DNA of 64,000 bases from Undaria pinnatifida (lineage: Eukaryota; Sar; Phaeophyceae; Laminariales; Alariaceae), in assembly GCA_012845835.1 (NCBI GenBank), contig JABAKD010000023.1, positions 8,546,767-8,610,766 on the forward strand, given 5' to 3'. The notes beneath the pieces were generated by a model. It had not been told where the DNA came from. It was given only the letters and a program-made list of their open reading frames with translations, and searched no databases. Below, one piece after another: positions 23,450-36,405 of this stretch (positions are counted from its first letter, which is position 1; each line of letters begins with the position of its first letter). A program made the position numbers and the translations under genes.

Positions 23450-25800
23450 TCAAGGGACAATGGAAAGACGACTTTTTGTAACAGTCGAGAACTTTGATGG
23501 CGAGATGAAGTAGGTGTGGGTGAGGATGGAAGGGATAATGGGCGCTAAGCAGAGAGGGGAATAGCTACATTTGGTCCATAGAACAGTGAAATAGATAGTA
23601 ACTCGAAGGGGAAGAGGGACGCACTTGTAGAAATTTCCCCGCAAGCGGGCAAGACCCTCAGCCAACGAAACGCTCGACGAAAAATTCGAGACGGAAATCA
23701 ACGCTCAGACAGAGGCAAACGTAGGTGTGCCGGAAAGAGAAGACCGTGGTTTAGACGGGTTGCAGAGAGAGTTGACAAGGGCAGAAGTGAAGAAGTGTGC
23801 AGCTAAACGCATGAATAGAAAGACAGCAGGGACAGATAACATAGTGAATGAGTTGATGAAATACGGGGGAGAGAGTATGCTTACCATGATGGTTGTTTTG
23901 TATAATTAGATATGGGAAAACGAGTACGCGTCAGAGAAGTGGAGAGAAGAAGAAGGAGTAAACTTGTTCAAGAATGGAGACAAGGCTGACCTGGGGAACT
24001 ACCGAGACATAACGCTATTAATCACCCTATGCAAAACATTCTGTAAGATTTTGAACGATATAACGGTAACAACGTGGGAGAAGGACAAAAACTTTAGCGA
24101 AGGGCAAGCAGAACCGAAGAATAATCGTGGTCGTGTAGGCCATGTGTAAGCATTCGGAATGGAAATTAATGATAGGAAGAACACCGGGCTAACGACGTGA
24201 TGTTTTTTCCTAGATGTGCCGAAGGCCTATGACACGGTATGGAGGAATGGTGTGTTGAACAATATGTAGGAAATTAGGATCGGAGGAAATATGTGGCAGA
24301 ATACTTAAATATCTGACTGAATATGAGACAGGTTCTTTGATGCTGGACGGCACGATGGACAGAAAAACATCGCAATATGCTGATACGTTTTAGGAACTTG
24401 CACGGGGGTATCCGTAATCACCGAATATGTTCAAGGTATATACGAGTCAGATGATGGTAGATGTCGAAGCAGCAAGAAGAAGTCACAATAATTGAATTCA
24501 CGGTGTCGAGGTTGATGTTTGCGGATTATTTCGTGGTAATATCAGACACAACCGCGAAGGATTGCAGAAACAGATAGATAAATATCTAGATTACACTAAG
24601 AAATGGAGAGGGACAGCAAACGTGAAATCATGCGCAGTAGTTGTGTGAAACGTAGACGAAGTGAATCCAGTACGTTGCGATTAGAAGTGGGGAGCACATG
24701 AGTTACCGGTCGTAGACTAAAATACGTAGTTTGGCGTAGAGACCTCGAAGGATTGCTCTTGAGATACACACATACCGAAAGTAACGGGAAAGGAGTAGGC
24801 AAGACGGATGCGATCCTAACCGACCCGCACCTTGACACTGTAACCAAAATATGTATCTTGATGAATATGGTGGTAGTAACGTAACAGTATGTAGGAGACA
24901 TATGCGAAGGGAACGCCAAGTTCGCATTCAACCCAGCTGGAAACAGTGCAGATGGCAGAAGCAAAAATTGTACTAGGATGCTCGCGTACGACTAGAAATA
25001 GCGGGTATAGAATTAGGGAAAAGCCTGAAATTCACGCACATAAAGCTGATAGACACAAGACAAACATGAAATAGCAATGAGCGAGACGTGGAATAGCAAT
25101 ATAAATTATCGAATACGCCAGAGACGAGGTTGTCGGCCATAGTCGATAGGCTGTATGAGACAACGAAACAAAAAGGCGGACTGGAGTAAGACAGGATAAC
25201 GTAATCGAAAAAATACGGAAGGACTTAGGGGAGACTAAGAACAAGTACAGTCTGTAGAGAAGATTGGCGGATACAAGACAAAAGAAGTAAACGAACTAAT
25301 AGAAGAAATACAAAGGCTATCGGCAAGAAATATATGAAAGGGGAGAGAGCTCAGAGATATACGGGTGGTTGAGGCAATATATAGTGATTGAAACGTGTCG
25401 GCACGGCCAAGTGGACTGCGCTTAAAAGCTGAAACTGCGGTTTGGTGTGGGGACCTGGACTTGCCAACACGAAGGAGGAGATCTACCAGAAGTCGGGAGG
25501 AGGACGTGGCTACAACTATGTGCCCGTGTGGCACAACAATAGAGATTATAACGCACATAGTAGGAAAATGTAAAATATACAAGGAGGAACGGGATGCGCT
25601 AGCGAAGAGGATGAAGAAATGAGTGGATGAAGAAGTAAGGGGAGGGATCAGGTAGACGTATATAAGTGACATGGAAGAGTTTGGTAGACTACAGAGCAAC
25701 GAGTATACGATCGTCACCACCTTTGAGATAAAAGATGTCCGCAGACGGCGAAATTGGACGGGTATAGGACCAACAAACAGTTTATGTACAAGACGCATGC
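23450..25800 (+). pseudogene. Second non-LTR retrotransposon family: RT through C-terminal zinc knuckle
   Basis: Plus-frame fragments in order: AGTDNIVNELMKYGGESM (23830-23880), KWREE, NLFKNGDKADLGNYRDITLL, a TFCKILND block, SEGQAEP, FFLDVPKAYDTVW (24203-24241, first catalytic aspartate), VSRLMFADYF (24511-24531; the FADD box reads FADY), VKSCAVVV, TDAILTDPHLDTVTKICILMN, EGNAKF, LKLRFGVGTWTC/GDLDLPTRRRR and CPCGTTIEIITHIVGKC (25520-25571), a CCHC-type C-terminal knuckle. Many stops and frameshifts make it non-functional. The endonuclease is not recognised upstream. Confidence 0.85.
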
Positions 25801-28100
25801 TGGGATAGAGGTTTCACTTTTCTTCCGCAAAAAAATCTGAATGATGGGGCTCCTTGACCCAGAACGTTCCGCTTTTTAACATGTATTTTAAACGTTTTCT
25901 TTGGGTACTTAGGCCATGAGAGTTTTCATTCAATGGCAGTTATATTTTTTTTCAAATCAGATTTTTTTAGAGGTTTCTAGCTCCCATATTGAGGAACCTC
26001 AGAAAAAAAAGTGGTTCACTTCCATTGTAGCACGCGTCACAGGCAGTATACGGAAGAAACGTGATAAGCGCTAAAATATTGGAGGTATCGCTAGTAGAAG
26101 TAGGAACGGTGTGCTCCGTCTCGAAAGCGATGCGTAGTCAACGGTTGAACTACTAAAGCAAGCAGCATATGAGTATGCTCCACCCGTGGTTGGTTTCACC
26201 CGTTCTATCGGGTTGGCGTCGGTTGGCGACGACGTTGTAAAATATGTCTTGCACCACATGAGCTCAACAACCAGCGTACCGCTATTTACGTTCGATATAA
26301 TGTTTTGGCGGTAACCGAAATGGACATCGAGCTTCATCGTGTGGGCCGTGGATAACTTAGGCGCGGTGCAGGGGGGTTGGTATCACAAACTGTGCATATG
26401 GTAAATCACCCGCGATGCCGATTCATGGTATACCATTGCAGGTTTGAAGTGTTCACATCACGACACAAACGAAATAATTAGGAAATGGTGTCCCTACGAG
26501 AAAAAAGGTGCACACAACACGCCAAAGTCCGACTGATGAGTGGTTGACAGTAGGTCGGAGCCCACCGACCATGCGGTTCACCGAACATCTCACTGATATT
26601 TGCGCTTGTTGAACGCGATATCGGCCTGGTTTGTGATAACCCGATATGCTCCATCCCGGCGTTTAAGGGGTGCGGGGGCGATGGTCCTATGACCACGGTT
26701 AAGCACGAAGCGCGTGCAACTTCGCCAAAAAAATATACCGGGCACTATCTAAATATATGCACACCTACAATATTCTGAAGGCAGTAGTACAAGTATTGGT
26801 ATAATAGCTAACTAAGAACGATGCATGCATGCGTTCTCGCAGTCGTTTTTTAGCATTGCTGTCATTGGAACTGCTTCGTCGTTTTGCCGCCGATACTGTA
26901 TTGCGATGGCTTACATCATAACGCTCGACCTCAGTTGTTGTCACGGCAATGGGCAAACATCCAGGGTTCGACACTGGCACAGTACTAACTGGCAGAGGGC
27001 GCGTGCTACGATAAAGGCAGTACTACTAGGGTAAGACGTTTTCTGACTGATACCGTGATTGCCCCCAAAATCGTCAAAATTCCCATCCTGATGTGAAATC
27101 CTTCTGTTTCTGAAACCTTGGTTGCACGTCGGGGTGCTAATCCGGCACTATTTGTTTTCCCGATCAAATTTCTTCGTGCTGGCTAGAGACCATCATATCA
27201 GGAAATCAGCAAGACAGGGGGTACAACCTTACAGCATTGGCATGCGCTGGAGGTGTAAAATTTGTCAAAGGAGACCGTGGCTACGGGACGACGGGGGTGC
27301 GCAGTTGATGCATAGCCGTGTTGTCCTCTAGGACCTATGACCCCCGCGCTAAGACGCCGCCACAGAGCACGTGGGAAGGTTTATTGGTCTTTTAGATATC
27401 GCGTGCACCGAACGCAAAGCGCGGTTCGCCGAGCCGGGTAAAGGGCGAACCGCATGCCACTAACACCATCTTGGGAGGCGGACTTCCGGATATTGCTCGA
27501 TGTCCCTTTGACACCTGAAGGAAGCTTGGGATAGATTGACGTGTTTCCTTTTGTAAACACTTCCAGAGACAGCAACGGGGATCCCTTTTAGGCCCACGTA
27601 TCCATATCATATTGAGATATTCCGGCGGAGCTACATCCGCATTGCTTGAGCGCTTCCTGGTTTCAGGATAGTCTTCTCCACCAAAACAAAAGGATGCTTG
27701 CCATGCTGCGCCAACATGTAAAAAAATACAATATCGTCAAACTTTCATAAACGACTCAGCTGTTCGTACGGTGACCTTAACGGTCATATTTCGCCGATGT
27801 TGGAAAGGTCTAGCTTCGTCACTTTACGTGAGGGTACGATTTTGTTTATACAATAGTCTCCCAACCGTTTTATTACACCTCACCTACTTCCTATTTGATT
27901 CATAATAGGTGGTGCTCAAACAACTTATCCTTGGAGGCTAAAACACGACAGAAGAGCCACGGACTCAGCATCAACGGCAGGCAGCCAACGGAGCAATGTG
28001 GGGTCCTCACTGTGATCGCGGAAAGTCCTTTCGTAAAATTTATGTTTTTTTTCGATGTCGTAAAAAATGTATATTTTTTATATCAACGAATTGACTTCGA
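25800..28100. other. Stretch without recognised genes
   Basis: Only short frames occur. A diverged match to the acgtagcacgcgt core of the duplication occurs at 26026-26040. No repeat family of the window was recognised otherwise. Confidence 0.4.
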
Positions 28101-28102
28101 AA

Positions 28103-28609
28103 TCATGGGCAGAGGATTGAGTCATGAATCCAAGAGTACATATAAAGGTACATATTTATGGTCATAACTCCTCCGTGATTCCATTCGCAAATCCTAATTA
28201 TTCTTCCGAAAAAAGGTTGGTTTTGGTAAACCGAAACAACCTTGGATCTATATGACTCCAGATCATCTCTGCTTGCCACTCTTAACGATAGCGAGAGGAT
28301 AGTCCGTACTTTACTAAAACGTCGAGGCTCGCTACTTGCTGCGGTAGAGGTATACAATACAACTTGCTGAAAAAATTGATTAGAACTGCCAGGGACTTTT
28401 TCGGCCGATGGACTACCCATTACCCTTCGAATCCCTTCTTTGCTTTCTTTGCAACATTTTTGCCATGTGCGGCCGTCCATCAGGTTAATAGGATGTAATT
28501 TTTGTTGTATTCTCCAAACTAGGTTCTCTTCGTGGTGTAAACCTCTTCCAGCATGGCGCATCGGTGATAATAATTGTACATCTGTCCCGTATCTATTCAA
28601 CGGTACCAA
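28103..28609 (-). CDS. Hypothetical 168-residue frame
   Basis: The longest frame of the 26-30 kb interval. Composition is ordinary, with segments such as LVWRIQQKLHPINLMDGRTW and ILSLSLRVASRDDLESYRS. No signal peptide or membrane segment is clear, and no family was recognised. Since no copy exists elsewhere in the window, conservation cannot be tested; it may be chance. Confidence 0.22.
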   Translation of the reverse strand: MVPLNRYGTDVQLLSPMRHAGRGLHHEENLVWRIQQKLHPINLMDGRTWQKCCKESKEGIRRVMGSPSAEKVPGSSNQFFQQVVLYTSTAASSEPRRFSKVRTILSLSLRVASRDDLESYRSKVVSVYQNQPFFGRIIRICEWNHGGVMTINMYLYMYSWIHDSILCP

Positions 28610-30120
28610 CCGTCAATAAGTACTGTACACCGCGCCTTGACTACTCCACATACCATGATAAGGGGTTGCGTTTTTCATCTTAATACTCTTCTGGTTAGCG
28701 GGTTTCCTGAAATAACATCCTAGCCAGTATCGTTGGAATACCTACCTTGTCATTTTTCGTCATACTGCCACGAGGACATGGGCTTGTTTTTCGGGGTTCA
28801 TCTCCGTCGCTCTCCAAATATTTGTTTGTTTGGGTCTCGGAAAGTGCACATGTTCGGAGGTATCTGGTGCATGGCTTCACGTGGGGCGGACCATTGAAGT
28901 ACATTACACCGACTACGGAGTGGCGTTTGAATGGGTAAACTTTCCATTTTTCAGTGCTCGAACGAGGGAGATAAACACAAACGTAAGCGATACACCAGTG
29001 TCCATGAATGACGCGAGCAACGATAAACGGTAGCAGGTTTCCTTTCTGACGAGTTCCGCTTGTCATTAATCCTCAACTACACCAATCCCCGTGATCACTT
29101 CGACACTACGCTGTATCGTTGGAACACCACTATTTGCGTGGTATGTATCACACGTAGGCCATCGGAATCGTCATGAGAGTGGACGTTCAGTTTCCCTATA
29201 ACTTTGTTTAGGCGAGGCATACAGCTTTTCTGGCACAAGGATGCACATCGAGGCCGTGGCCCTTCCCCTTGTAATAAGAGCTGCAGACGTGGCACCGCCC
29301 GTGCAGATTAATTACAATGGAGAGGAAAAAACGACAGTTTGGAATGTGGCGCTTACGTCCAAAAGGGAAAAAACAAAGAGGAGAAAGACAAAAACATTGG
29401 GAAGTAGAAAATACGAGGCGAGGCAAAGGGGAGGAAATGATTGCTTCAGGTGGGGTGCGCGTAACGTGAACCTCACGGGAAAACGCGCATGCTACTGGCA
29501 GATGTACCTTACAGGTTATCGGTGCAGCCGACACACCTTCCTATCGAAAGGTTCCTCTCTATTTTCACTGCGACGTTCCTCGATAGTTTTGGACGTAAGC
29601 ATTTTATAACTTGAATACAATATATGCCGACGTAAAGAAACAAATAACGCGTTTCCCGGCATATTTTATCTTTCACCATCTAAATTAATACACTTAGTGC
29701 ACTCGGGTCAGTGTTTGTGAATCATCTAGACACTAATGGACTGCAGCTAGTCCAGTGTTCCGATAGTCCCTAATTTAGAGAAACTAGAAGCTAGAAGAGA
29801 AGTCTGATACTCCAAACAGTAATCAGCCATATTTACGTTTGCGGCAACATGGATGTAATCATACAATTCAGTCAATCAAAACACGCGTTGAATCACCAAT
29901 CAGGCTAAGATATGTAAGCAAGCAAGGCGTACACGATACGCGTGGTTCAATTGCGTGTGAGAAATAATCTAGAAAATTCACGAAAACCAGCATGTAGGAT
30001 GTTCAACACCCCCACCTGAATTTACACCTAGAGCTGCATAAGCTCAACCAACGGAGAAAGCGGTGGGCACTTGCCCAGTACAGGGAAATGGCGTTCTATC
30101 TACGTTGATATACTTCTATG
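28610..30120. other. Stretch without recognised genes
   Basis: A plus frame at 29241-29609 is lysine/arginine-rich in the middle (KREKTKRRKTK). Nothing else stands out. Confidence 0.35.
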
Positions 30121-30130
30121 TATGTTAAAG

Positions 30131-30440
30131 TAGGCTTCAGCTGTGATATCGAAGATTTCGTCGAACCTCATCTTTGCAATCTGTGTGTGTTTATCTTATC
30201 TCGCTTATTACAAGGTGAGTGTCCCCATTATGGATACAGGTCGGCGATTCCCCTTACAACTAGCTTGTACCAATGTGAACAAAGTGACGTTGATTAATCT
30301 GTGTACAGAAAATGTGAAACCTGTGTTTGAGGGGCCAAACTCCGACGGGTGTAGAGTGCACTATTGAATACATAGATACACTCTTTTGTCGCATGTCGTG
30401 AGGAAAGGGGGGCGGAATTTCAAAAGGGTTGGGGGAGTAC
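30131..30440 (+). repeat. Solo copy of the poly-G/poly-C family end block
   Basis: It starts ttcagctgtgatatcgaaga, continues with cgtcgaacctcatctttgca and then gtgtccccattatggataca, and ends in ggggggcggaattt. It is diverged and lacks the long G tract. Its orientation matches 19341 and 41182. Confidence 0.65.
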
Positions 30441-30609
30441 TTGTTTCATACTTGATTTAAGTCATTTGACCATTGACCACGCATCTCTTTCGAGAATGAG
30501 CACACACACTACTACCAATAGCGACACCTCCAACATTTGAACGCTCATTGAGCTTTTCTCGTATACTACTTAAACACCGTTTGCATATCCTATCCCATTT
30601 TTTTTTTTC

Positions 30610-32270
30610 CCGTCTGTGGCCACAATCTATCGCGTAAGATGTAGATCATGTCTTCGATGCACTCTACGAATAGTCTTCCAATCTCTTTCATGCAACATTC
30701 GTTCAATTTCTTCATCTCTTCCACATAACACATCCACGTCCTTCTTGCATATTACACACGTTACTACTATGTTAGTTGTACTTTCTATTGTTGTGCCCCA
30801 CGAGCAAAAATATATGCTCATCGCACGTCTTCCTCCTCCCGACTACCGTAATATATGTTCATTCATTCTCGTAGGCCCAAGTCCCTTACACGAAATAGAA
30901 GTTTCAGCATTGTCGCCTCGGCCATTGTGCTGTGTACGTTTGAAGTAAAATATATTCCCTCACCTCCCCGTTTGTCTTTTAGTGTTTCTCTTGCTTCACA
31001 TTATTTCTTAACGCTTGCCTTTCCTTTGTTCTATACTTTCATGTACTTCTGTCCTGTAGCCGCCAAACGTCTGTATGGACGGTACATCTTCGTGGCACCC
31101 TCCTACATCCATATATGTTTTCTCGACTACGACATCCCATCCTATTTCTAGCTCGCTATTGCTATTTGGCTGTTTGTCCCATTCAGCCCTATCTGTTATG
31201 GCGGGCAACCTCTTTCCTGGCACATGTTAATTTGTTTTATCGCCATTGCAACTTCCTCGCCTCTCTATTTGTTTTAAAAGGATACATTCCGAGTTCTGCT
31301 ATTTACATACTGTATTGTTTGTCGTACTTGAAAACCTACTGTAGCCCTTTTCTATATGCTGTGTGAAAGGGTCGTGGTGCCGGAAGGTCAGAGGGAAGGG
31401 ACGCATGGGTGTCAGCTTCGCTTGGAGACAGCACCGGTGGATTCCCTATTACTGGCATTGAGCCATAAGAAGCTCGAGGAGACAGGAAAGGAGAAGGAGG
31501 AGGAGGGGTGAGAGCATGTGGGCTGGGGTGAAGCTCACAGAGTTCGCTTCACCCCAGCATTGCTACTGTGCTCTCTTCTGGACTTTTACCTATGGAACAT
31601 ACACGGAACGTTCTCCTAGATGTTCTATATTCCCACGAGCGCTCAACGCGCTTACTTCTGTCTATCTTGTCCAGAACAAGAATGTTCTATTATCGAGAAT
31701 GCTCTTGTGCTATAACGTAGCTAGATTCAACGGGTTATCCGCTCCACTAAAAATATTCCGTTTAGGAGAATCTTCTTGTCGTCCAATAGACCATGCCTCC
31801 GTGGGCTATCTTACCAAACATATTGCCAGCTATGCAGACAATCTATTACAGCTGCTATTTGACTCTTTCCAGTTGGTCTACGAACTCCGCGTCTGCTTCC
31901 CATACCTATTCTCCATACTCTCGCCTTGGTACAATCACATGAATCATAATACAGTTTTTAATCCCAGTGTATCAAGGTGCGAGTCTGCTAGGAGCGCATC
32001 CATCTAGCTGTGACTTACCCTTCCCGAATACGTTCGGTACATGTGTATCCCAACAACAGTTTTTTGAAATCTCTGCGCCAAGGTTAGAATACTGCGGTAC
32101 GATCAGCAGGCCTCCTTTTCTCCAGTTCCATTTGAAAGTTACCGGATTCACCTTGTTTTTGCTGCATACAACTACTGCACACGCATTTATGTTTGCTGTC
32201 GCTAACCGTTTCCTAGTGTACTCTAGTGCCCTCTCTTTATGTTTGTGCAGTTGTTCCGGAGTTTAATTAC
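30610..32270 (-). pseudogene. Non-LTR retrotransposon C-terminal fragment, same family as 23.4-25.8 kb
   Basis: Minus-frame fragments in order: YTRKRLATANINACAVVVC and NKVNPVTFKWNW (about 32.1-32.2 kb), SNLGAEISKNCCWDTH, a REYGEWVWEADAEF block (about 31.9 kb), AELGMYPFKTNREARKLQW (about 31.3 kb), MPGKRLPAITDRAEWD, GWDVVVEKTYMDVGG, FGGYRTEVHESIEQR, and the knuckle region CSWGTTIESTTNIVVTC, where CPCG has become CSWG. Stops and frameshifts abound. About 450 bp at 31.38-31.83 kb look unrelated and may be a nested insertion. It lies opposite in orientation to the plus-strand fragment. Confidence 0.8.
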
Positions 32271-34400
32271 GGAAGGGAGGTTAAAGGGACGCTAGGTCGC
32301 AAACGTTAACGAGCTTACTGCACACGTGAAGCTGGCAAATGACGGTGTGGTCGGCGGGGGGGGTTAATAGGAACTTGAAGACAGCATAAGTGAATTGGAG
32401 CTTGCATGGATGGTTGGAAACGTCAACATTTTACATCATTTCTCGGGTGGTGGTTGTAATGCTGGCCGTTTCTGGCTTTCGTGGGGCGGAGGGAGAAAGA
32501 GGGGTAAAGTGGGGGGGCAGGAAGAGTTGCTATTCAAAGGGGGCGGGCGGAGGTGGATATGAAAAAAAAACATACCTTAATGTAAAATGCAGATGCCCAA
32601 TATTTCAAACGTATGTGTACGTACGTACACGAAATGCACTTTGCGAATACAGATAGTACGTCGATACACACTGGTGGGTGTGTAGGCGTAGTAAGCATAA
32701 TATACCCGTGCTCAGATATATAGTTGAGACGTGCGGCGGTGCGCTGTCTCACGTTTTTTGCACATTCCCCTCCGCGCATAACATTCGAAGTCAATGTACG
32801 GCTTGCCGCACCATCATTTCTATGTGCCGCACCTTTTTCGCCAGATGAGAAGACCCTCGTGACGCCCCTTTTTCGCCGTAGGCGTGAAAGCGTGTCCGCC
32901 GTACGCGTAATCGAAAGGGGTTTTCATCTAATTTCGCCTTAAAGTACTTTTCGTCGCAGTCGAACTCGTTTTTTGGAGCGATTTTTTCATCGGCGAAAAA
33001 TGTATATTTTACTTTCCGACGCAACTGTTCATTCAACCGTTCAATTGCATGATGTTACGTCCTTGTCGCACCAGGTTCCTTTTTCAGGCACCGTGTTTCG
33101 CACATATTTGCTCAATGCCCGCCACGCCGAATACTCCAAAGGCCAACCAGTCATCATTCATTGAGGTATGCACAGGCTTAAACTAAAGGCACTGAAGTTG
33201 GATAGTTTAGGGGTGTAACAGACAGCTGGCACTGGAGTTGTGACCCGGGGCGCAGTCCGAAGCCGCACCACAGGCCGGGAGCGTACGTACAACCCTGGTC
33301 GTGGTGTTATTACGTTGACCCGCGAGATATATACAAAATAAAAAATGTATGTGCTGTGTGGTTACTGCCAATTGAACTACCCATCCACATCTAAAACATA
33401 AGCTTGAACCGCAAACGGGAAAATTGGAACTCCTTATCAAATTGTATCCAACAACGTCACGTGCCGTAAAGTATCCAATGATACGACCGCAGGGGTACAG
33501 CACCTTCACAAATCTTATCTTGAGCTACAAACCTCAAGTTGGCTCGTATCGTGCATCTTTGATAAGCATTACTTGCCGCACGTTGGGCAATGATAAAGGC
33601 CAACAACACGTTGATCAGGTTTGCCACGACTTATGATCTACCGCGTGTACCGACCGTGAATAACGAGTGTTTCAGCAGCCGCACCTTCACCTACGTATTA
33701 TCAACCTAACCACACACCAATCGCCACGGGTTCGATTTCCCCATGCACACCGGCCGAAACCCAGACCACACACGAAACGTGAAAATTATAGTAAAATCGT
33801 CACTCGTAAACGTGGGGATCAACCCCGGACAAAATCCGTCCAATAACAGGCGTGGCGGCGAACCGGAGGCTGTGGCTGCAGTCAGACTGTAAGCTCCCTA
33901 CGCAGAAACTCAAGTCAGAAGGACTACCAATTCGGAACTCAGAAAAACAGAAAATGAGCAGCTCAAAATGCCGCACCCCACCCAAAACCACAACATGATC
34001 ACAACCGCAAAACATACCGCTGTACAAATCCGCGTTTCTTCGCTCCGCCTTCAACAGCATGGCCTTGAGCTCTTTCGCAGGAAGCCCATTTTGGTAAAGC
34101 AACATGCCTGACACCGGCTCCTAGGTGCTCGCCGCTATCGCAAGACCTTATACTTCAAGTTGCTCGCATGAAACGATGTCGCGCAAGATTTTCGCACATT
34201 CAGCTGGGAAGCCATGGTCAACCGCGTCATCCACTACCGTCGCATACACGTCCCACACGATCCCTTTTTTTAACGTCGGGACTTTGCGAATTTGAGGCTG
34301 CAGCGTGACGTCATCATCCACCTCACCTAGTCCATCGACGCCCGGGCCAAACGCCGTGATAGTAATCTATACCCACAGCACAGCACCAGCGTTGAGCTCA
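32270..34400. other. Stretch without recognised genes
   Basis: It contains a G-rich patch (32.35-32.56 kb) and a stretch 32.79-33.03 kb with repeated ttttcgcc / ggcgaaaa words, loosely palindromic. No protein family was recognised. Confidence 0.35.
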
Positions 34401-34401
34401 C

Positions 34402-35394
34402 CTACAGCATGAGCTGTAACATCCACCCTAGCGCCATCATCACCTCTACGCGCCTTTGGTACAGATGCCTTGAACGGTGCCATGATGTCGGTGTCGAGTT
34501 TCTCACCCAGAGGCCTCTACCTGAGGAATACCACAAAGCTTCCTCGAAACCAGGTCGGTTCAGAGCACGGTAACCGTTACAGTACCCAAGACATATCGAT
34601 CGTAACGTAGAATGTACATGATTGCGTCCCAATGCCCCAATCCTCGACCAACGCCGTCCTCACACGCGCTTGCCCAACAACCGCCTGTGCTGACGCGGAT
34701 TGCGTTATGCCCAGCTGTCCCCGCACACCCCTAACCCTTTTCTCCGCCATTTTTGTAATGCCGGAACCATAATCCATGATCCCATTACCTCAGCAGCCGC
34801 GATTGTACCGGGATCCACAAAATGCCTCCGGGAGATGATGCGTCCTGGCCTCCGAATGCGATTCGTTCTCCATCGAATCCAAACTTGGGTAACATGATCC
34901 GACAGGCTACACGACCGAGACACGCGCAGGAAAAAGGTTGTTGTAAACTCCACACTACTGCTGCGACGAGGGTGCCCATCGCTGCACCGGAACGGAATGA
35001 AGAACTGGCGCTGTATCCCGTGGTCAAGACCGTTTGAAAAACCAGTGCTGCACCGTCTCGCTGAGCCGGTTACGAACCGTTGCCAGTCTCTCTTGCGGCA
35101 CACGCAAATCTACACGTAGTCGGCATGTTTCTGCGTAGTTGCTTCAAGCGCAGATTGTTTGGTCTTTAAAACAACCGCTGCAGAGGGCGGTTTTGTTCGC
35201 ACTAGCTCTATGAGCGGCAGACGCAGTAGCCATCCTGGTCGTCTAGCCCTGGGCATGCTGAGCGGGGCCGGTGGTGGACTGTTGCTGATTCTTGGCGATG
35301 TGGCCGCGGCCTTGGCTACCGCCTCCTTTCTCCCGCTTACCCTGTTGATGTTTGGGGCAATCCCCCTCTGCTTATGAACTTGCATGCCACACAC
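34402..35394 (-). pseudogene. Gag-like minus-strand frames, unidentified element
   Basis: Adjacent minus frames with coherent composition: a basic, proline-rich beginning (ISNSPPPAPLSMPRARRP), then LVRTKPPSAAVVLKTKQSAL and EATTQKHADYV before a stop, followed by FGFDGERIAFGGQDASS in another frame and RVRGVRGQLGITQSASAQAV further on. The arrangement of a basic low-complexity N-terminus followed by frameshifted segments resembles a degenerate retroelement or host exon. No diagnostic motif allows naming. It ends ~480 bp from the right edge of the copy B insertion. Confidence 0.28.
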
Positions 35395-35873
35395 AAAAAA
35401 CTCGTTGTTGACCTACAAACGGTTGCGCTCTGATTTCACGCCAGCGGCCTTAGCATTGCCGCGTTAGTCGTGCCAGCTAGGAGCACTTCCCTGCGGCTTC
35501 GTCCCCGCAGCATCCTCTGACCTAAGGTAACGACGCTTTCCTGTTTGCCGGCGTTCAGCTCCGTTAGCCTCAGTTACAACTTGGCACCGTTGCTCTTTGG
35601 CAATTTTGCTGACAGTGTGCCGTGATCATGCGCTCCGAGATCGAATCGCATTTTACGTTCGACTTTGGGGGCGGAGATTCAACGGCTCAAATTCCGCTGC
35701 TATCGCCTACGCCAGCACCCTGCCATGGTTCAGCCAGTACTGCCGACCATCGGGCTTCATCGCCACCGTAAACCCGTTTTCAGAATGACGTTTCCGCAGG
35801 GCATGCTTCAAAATCAGCACCCTACACGGTGTGGTAGACCGCTCATATCTATCGTTTTAGCACATGCAATACC

Positions 35874-36229
35874 TAGCGGCAAACCCCTCGTCATTCGTCA
35901 GCTGACCATCAACGACAGCAAACGTTTCAGATGCTTTCGTTAGGTCCACGTCGGAGATATCGACGGAGGCCCCGTTATCCTAGAATTCATCAACCACCAT
36001 CACTTGAGTCGCCGAGTCTAAGAGCGCTCGCCTCGTCGCGAGCATCCGGTCTCCTCAATCTTGGTATGTAATGCGCATCTGCTGCTTGTACTCCGGAGCA
36101 GGCAACGAAAAAATCGCGCAGATCCTCGAAGGCAACAACACCACCAAACACCCTAGGCGGTCTATCTCCCCCTATCATCACTATGACGCCCGATCCGATG
36201 TCATCCGGCCAACGTATTGGCGTCCATAT
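35874..36229 (-). pseudogene. 356-bp ortholog of the unknown-domain exon, frameshifted (copy B)
   Basis: Ortholog of 6150-6484, with acceptor cgtaaccacag and donor GTATTG conserved in position. It keeps MIGGDRPPRVFGGVVAFEDL, ACSGVQAADA, RRPDARDEASALRLGD and, in another frame, DISDVDLTKASETFAVVDG. An indel near the 5' end and stop codons after RLGDSSDGG break it, so A and B are broken at different places. Its low-coordinate end coincides with the right edge of the 14 kb insertion. Confidence 0.52.
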
Positions 36230-36405
36230 CTGTGGTTACGACAACATGCAGAATAGACCCCGCCGGCGCCCTGCGGTCAGGTTCATCTTGCTGCTATATG
36301 GTCCCTCGTTTTTTTTTGTCTGGTGCCCCACATCAATAAGTAAACTATTCCTTTCGGGCCTCCGAAAAGCAAGTAGGTAACGTTCGGGCTATAAGCCGAA
36401 CTTAC

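Larger units (their letters stand above)
21644..35873. other. ~14.2-kb block inserted in copy B
   Basis: Copy B leaves alignment with A at 21643 and resumes at 35874 (A 6140-6150). The block contains C-rich family repeats (21.9-23.1 kb), two opposed fragments of one non-LTR family, an isolated family repeat at 30.1 kb, and minus-strand gag-like frames near 34.4-35.4 kb. Just inside the left edge the minus strand reads EQERQLDYFEQLVAGME (21650-21700). It may be one large decayed element with nested insertions. Confidence 0.6.

Noticed and set aside
31516-32007. 163-residue plus-strand open frame
   Set aside because: It lies antisense to the minus-strand LINE fragment and partly in a foreign insert; no protein signature.
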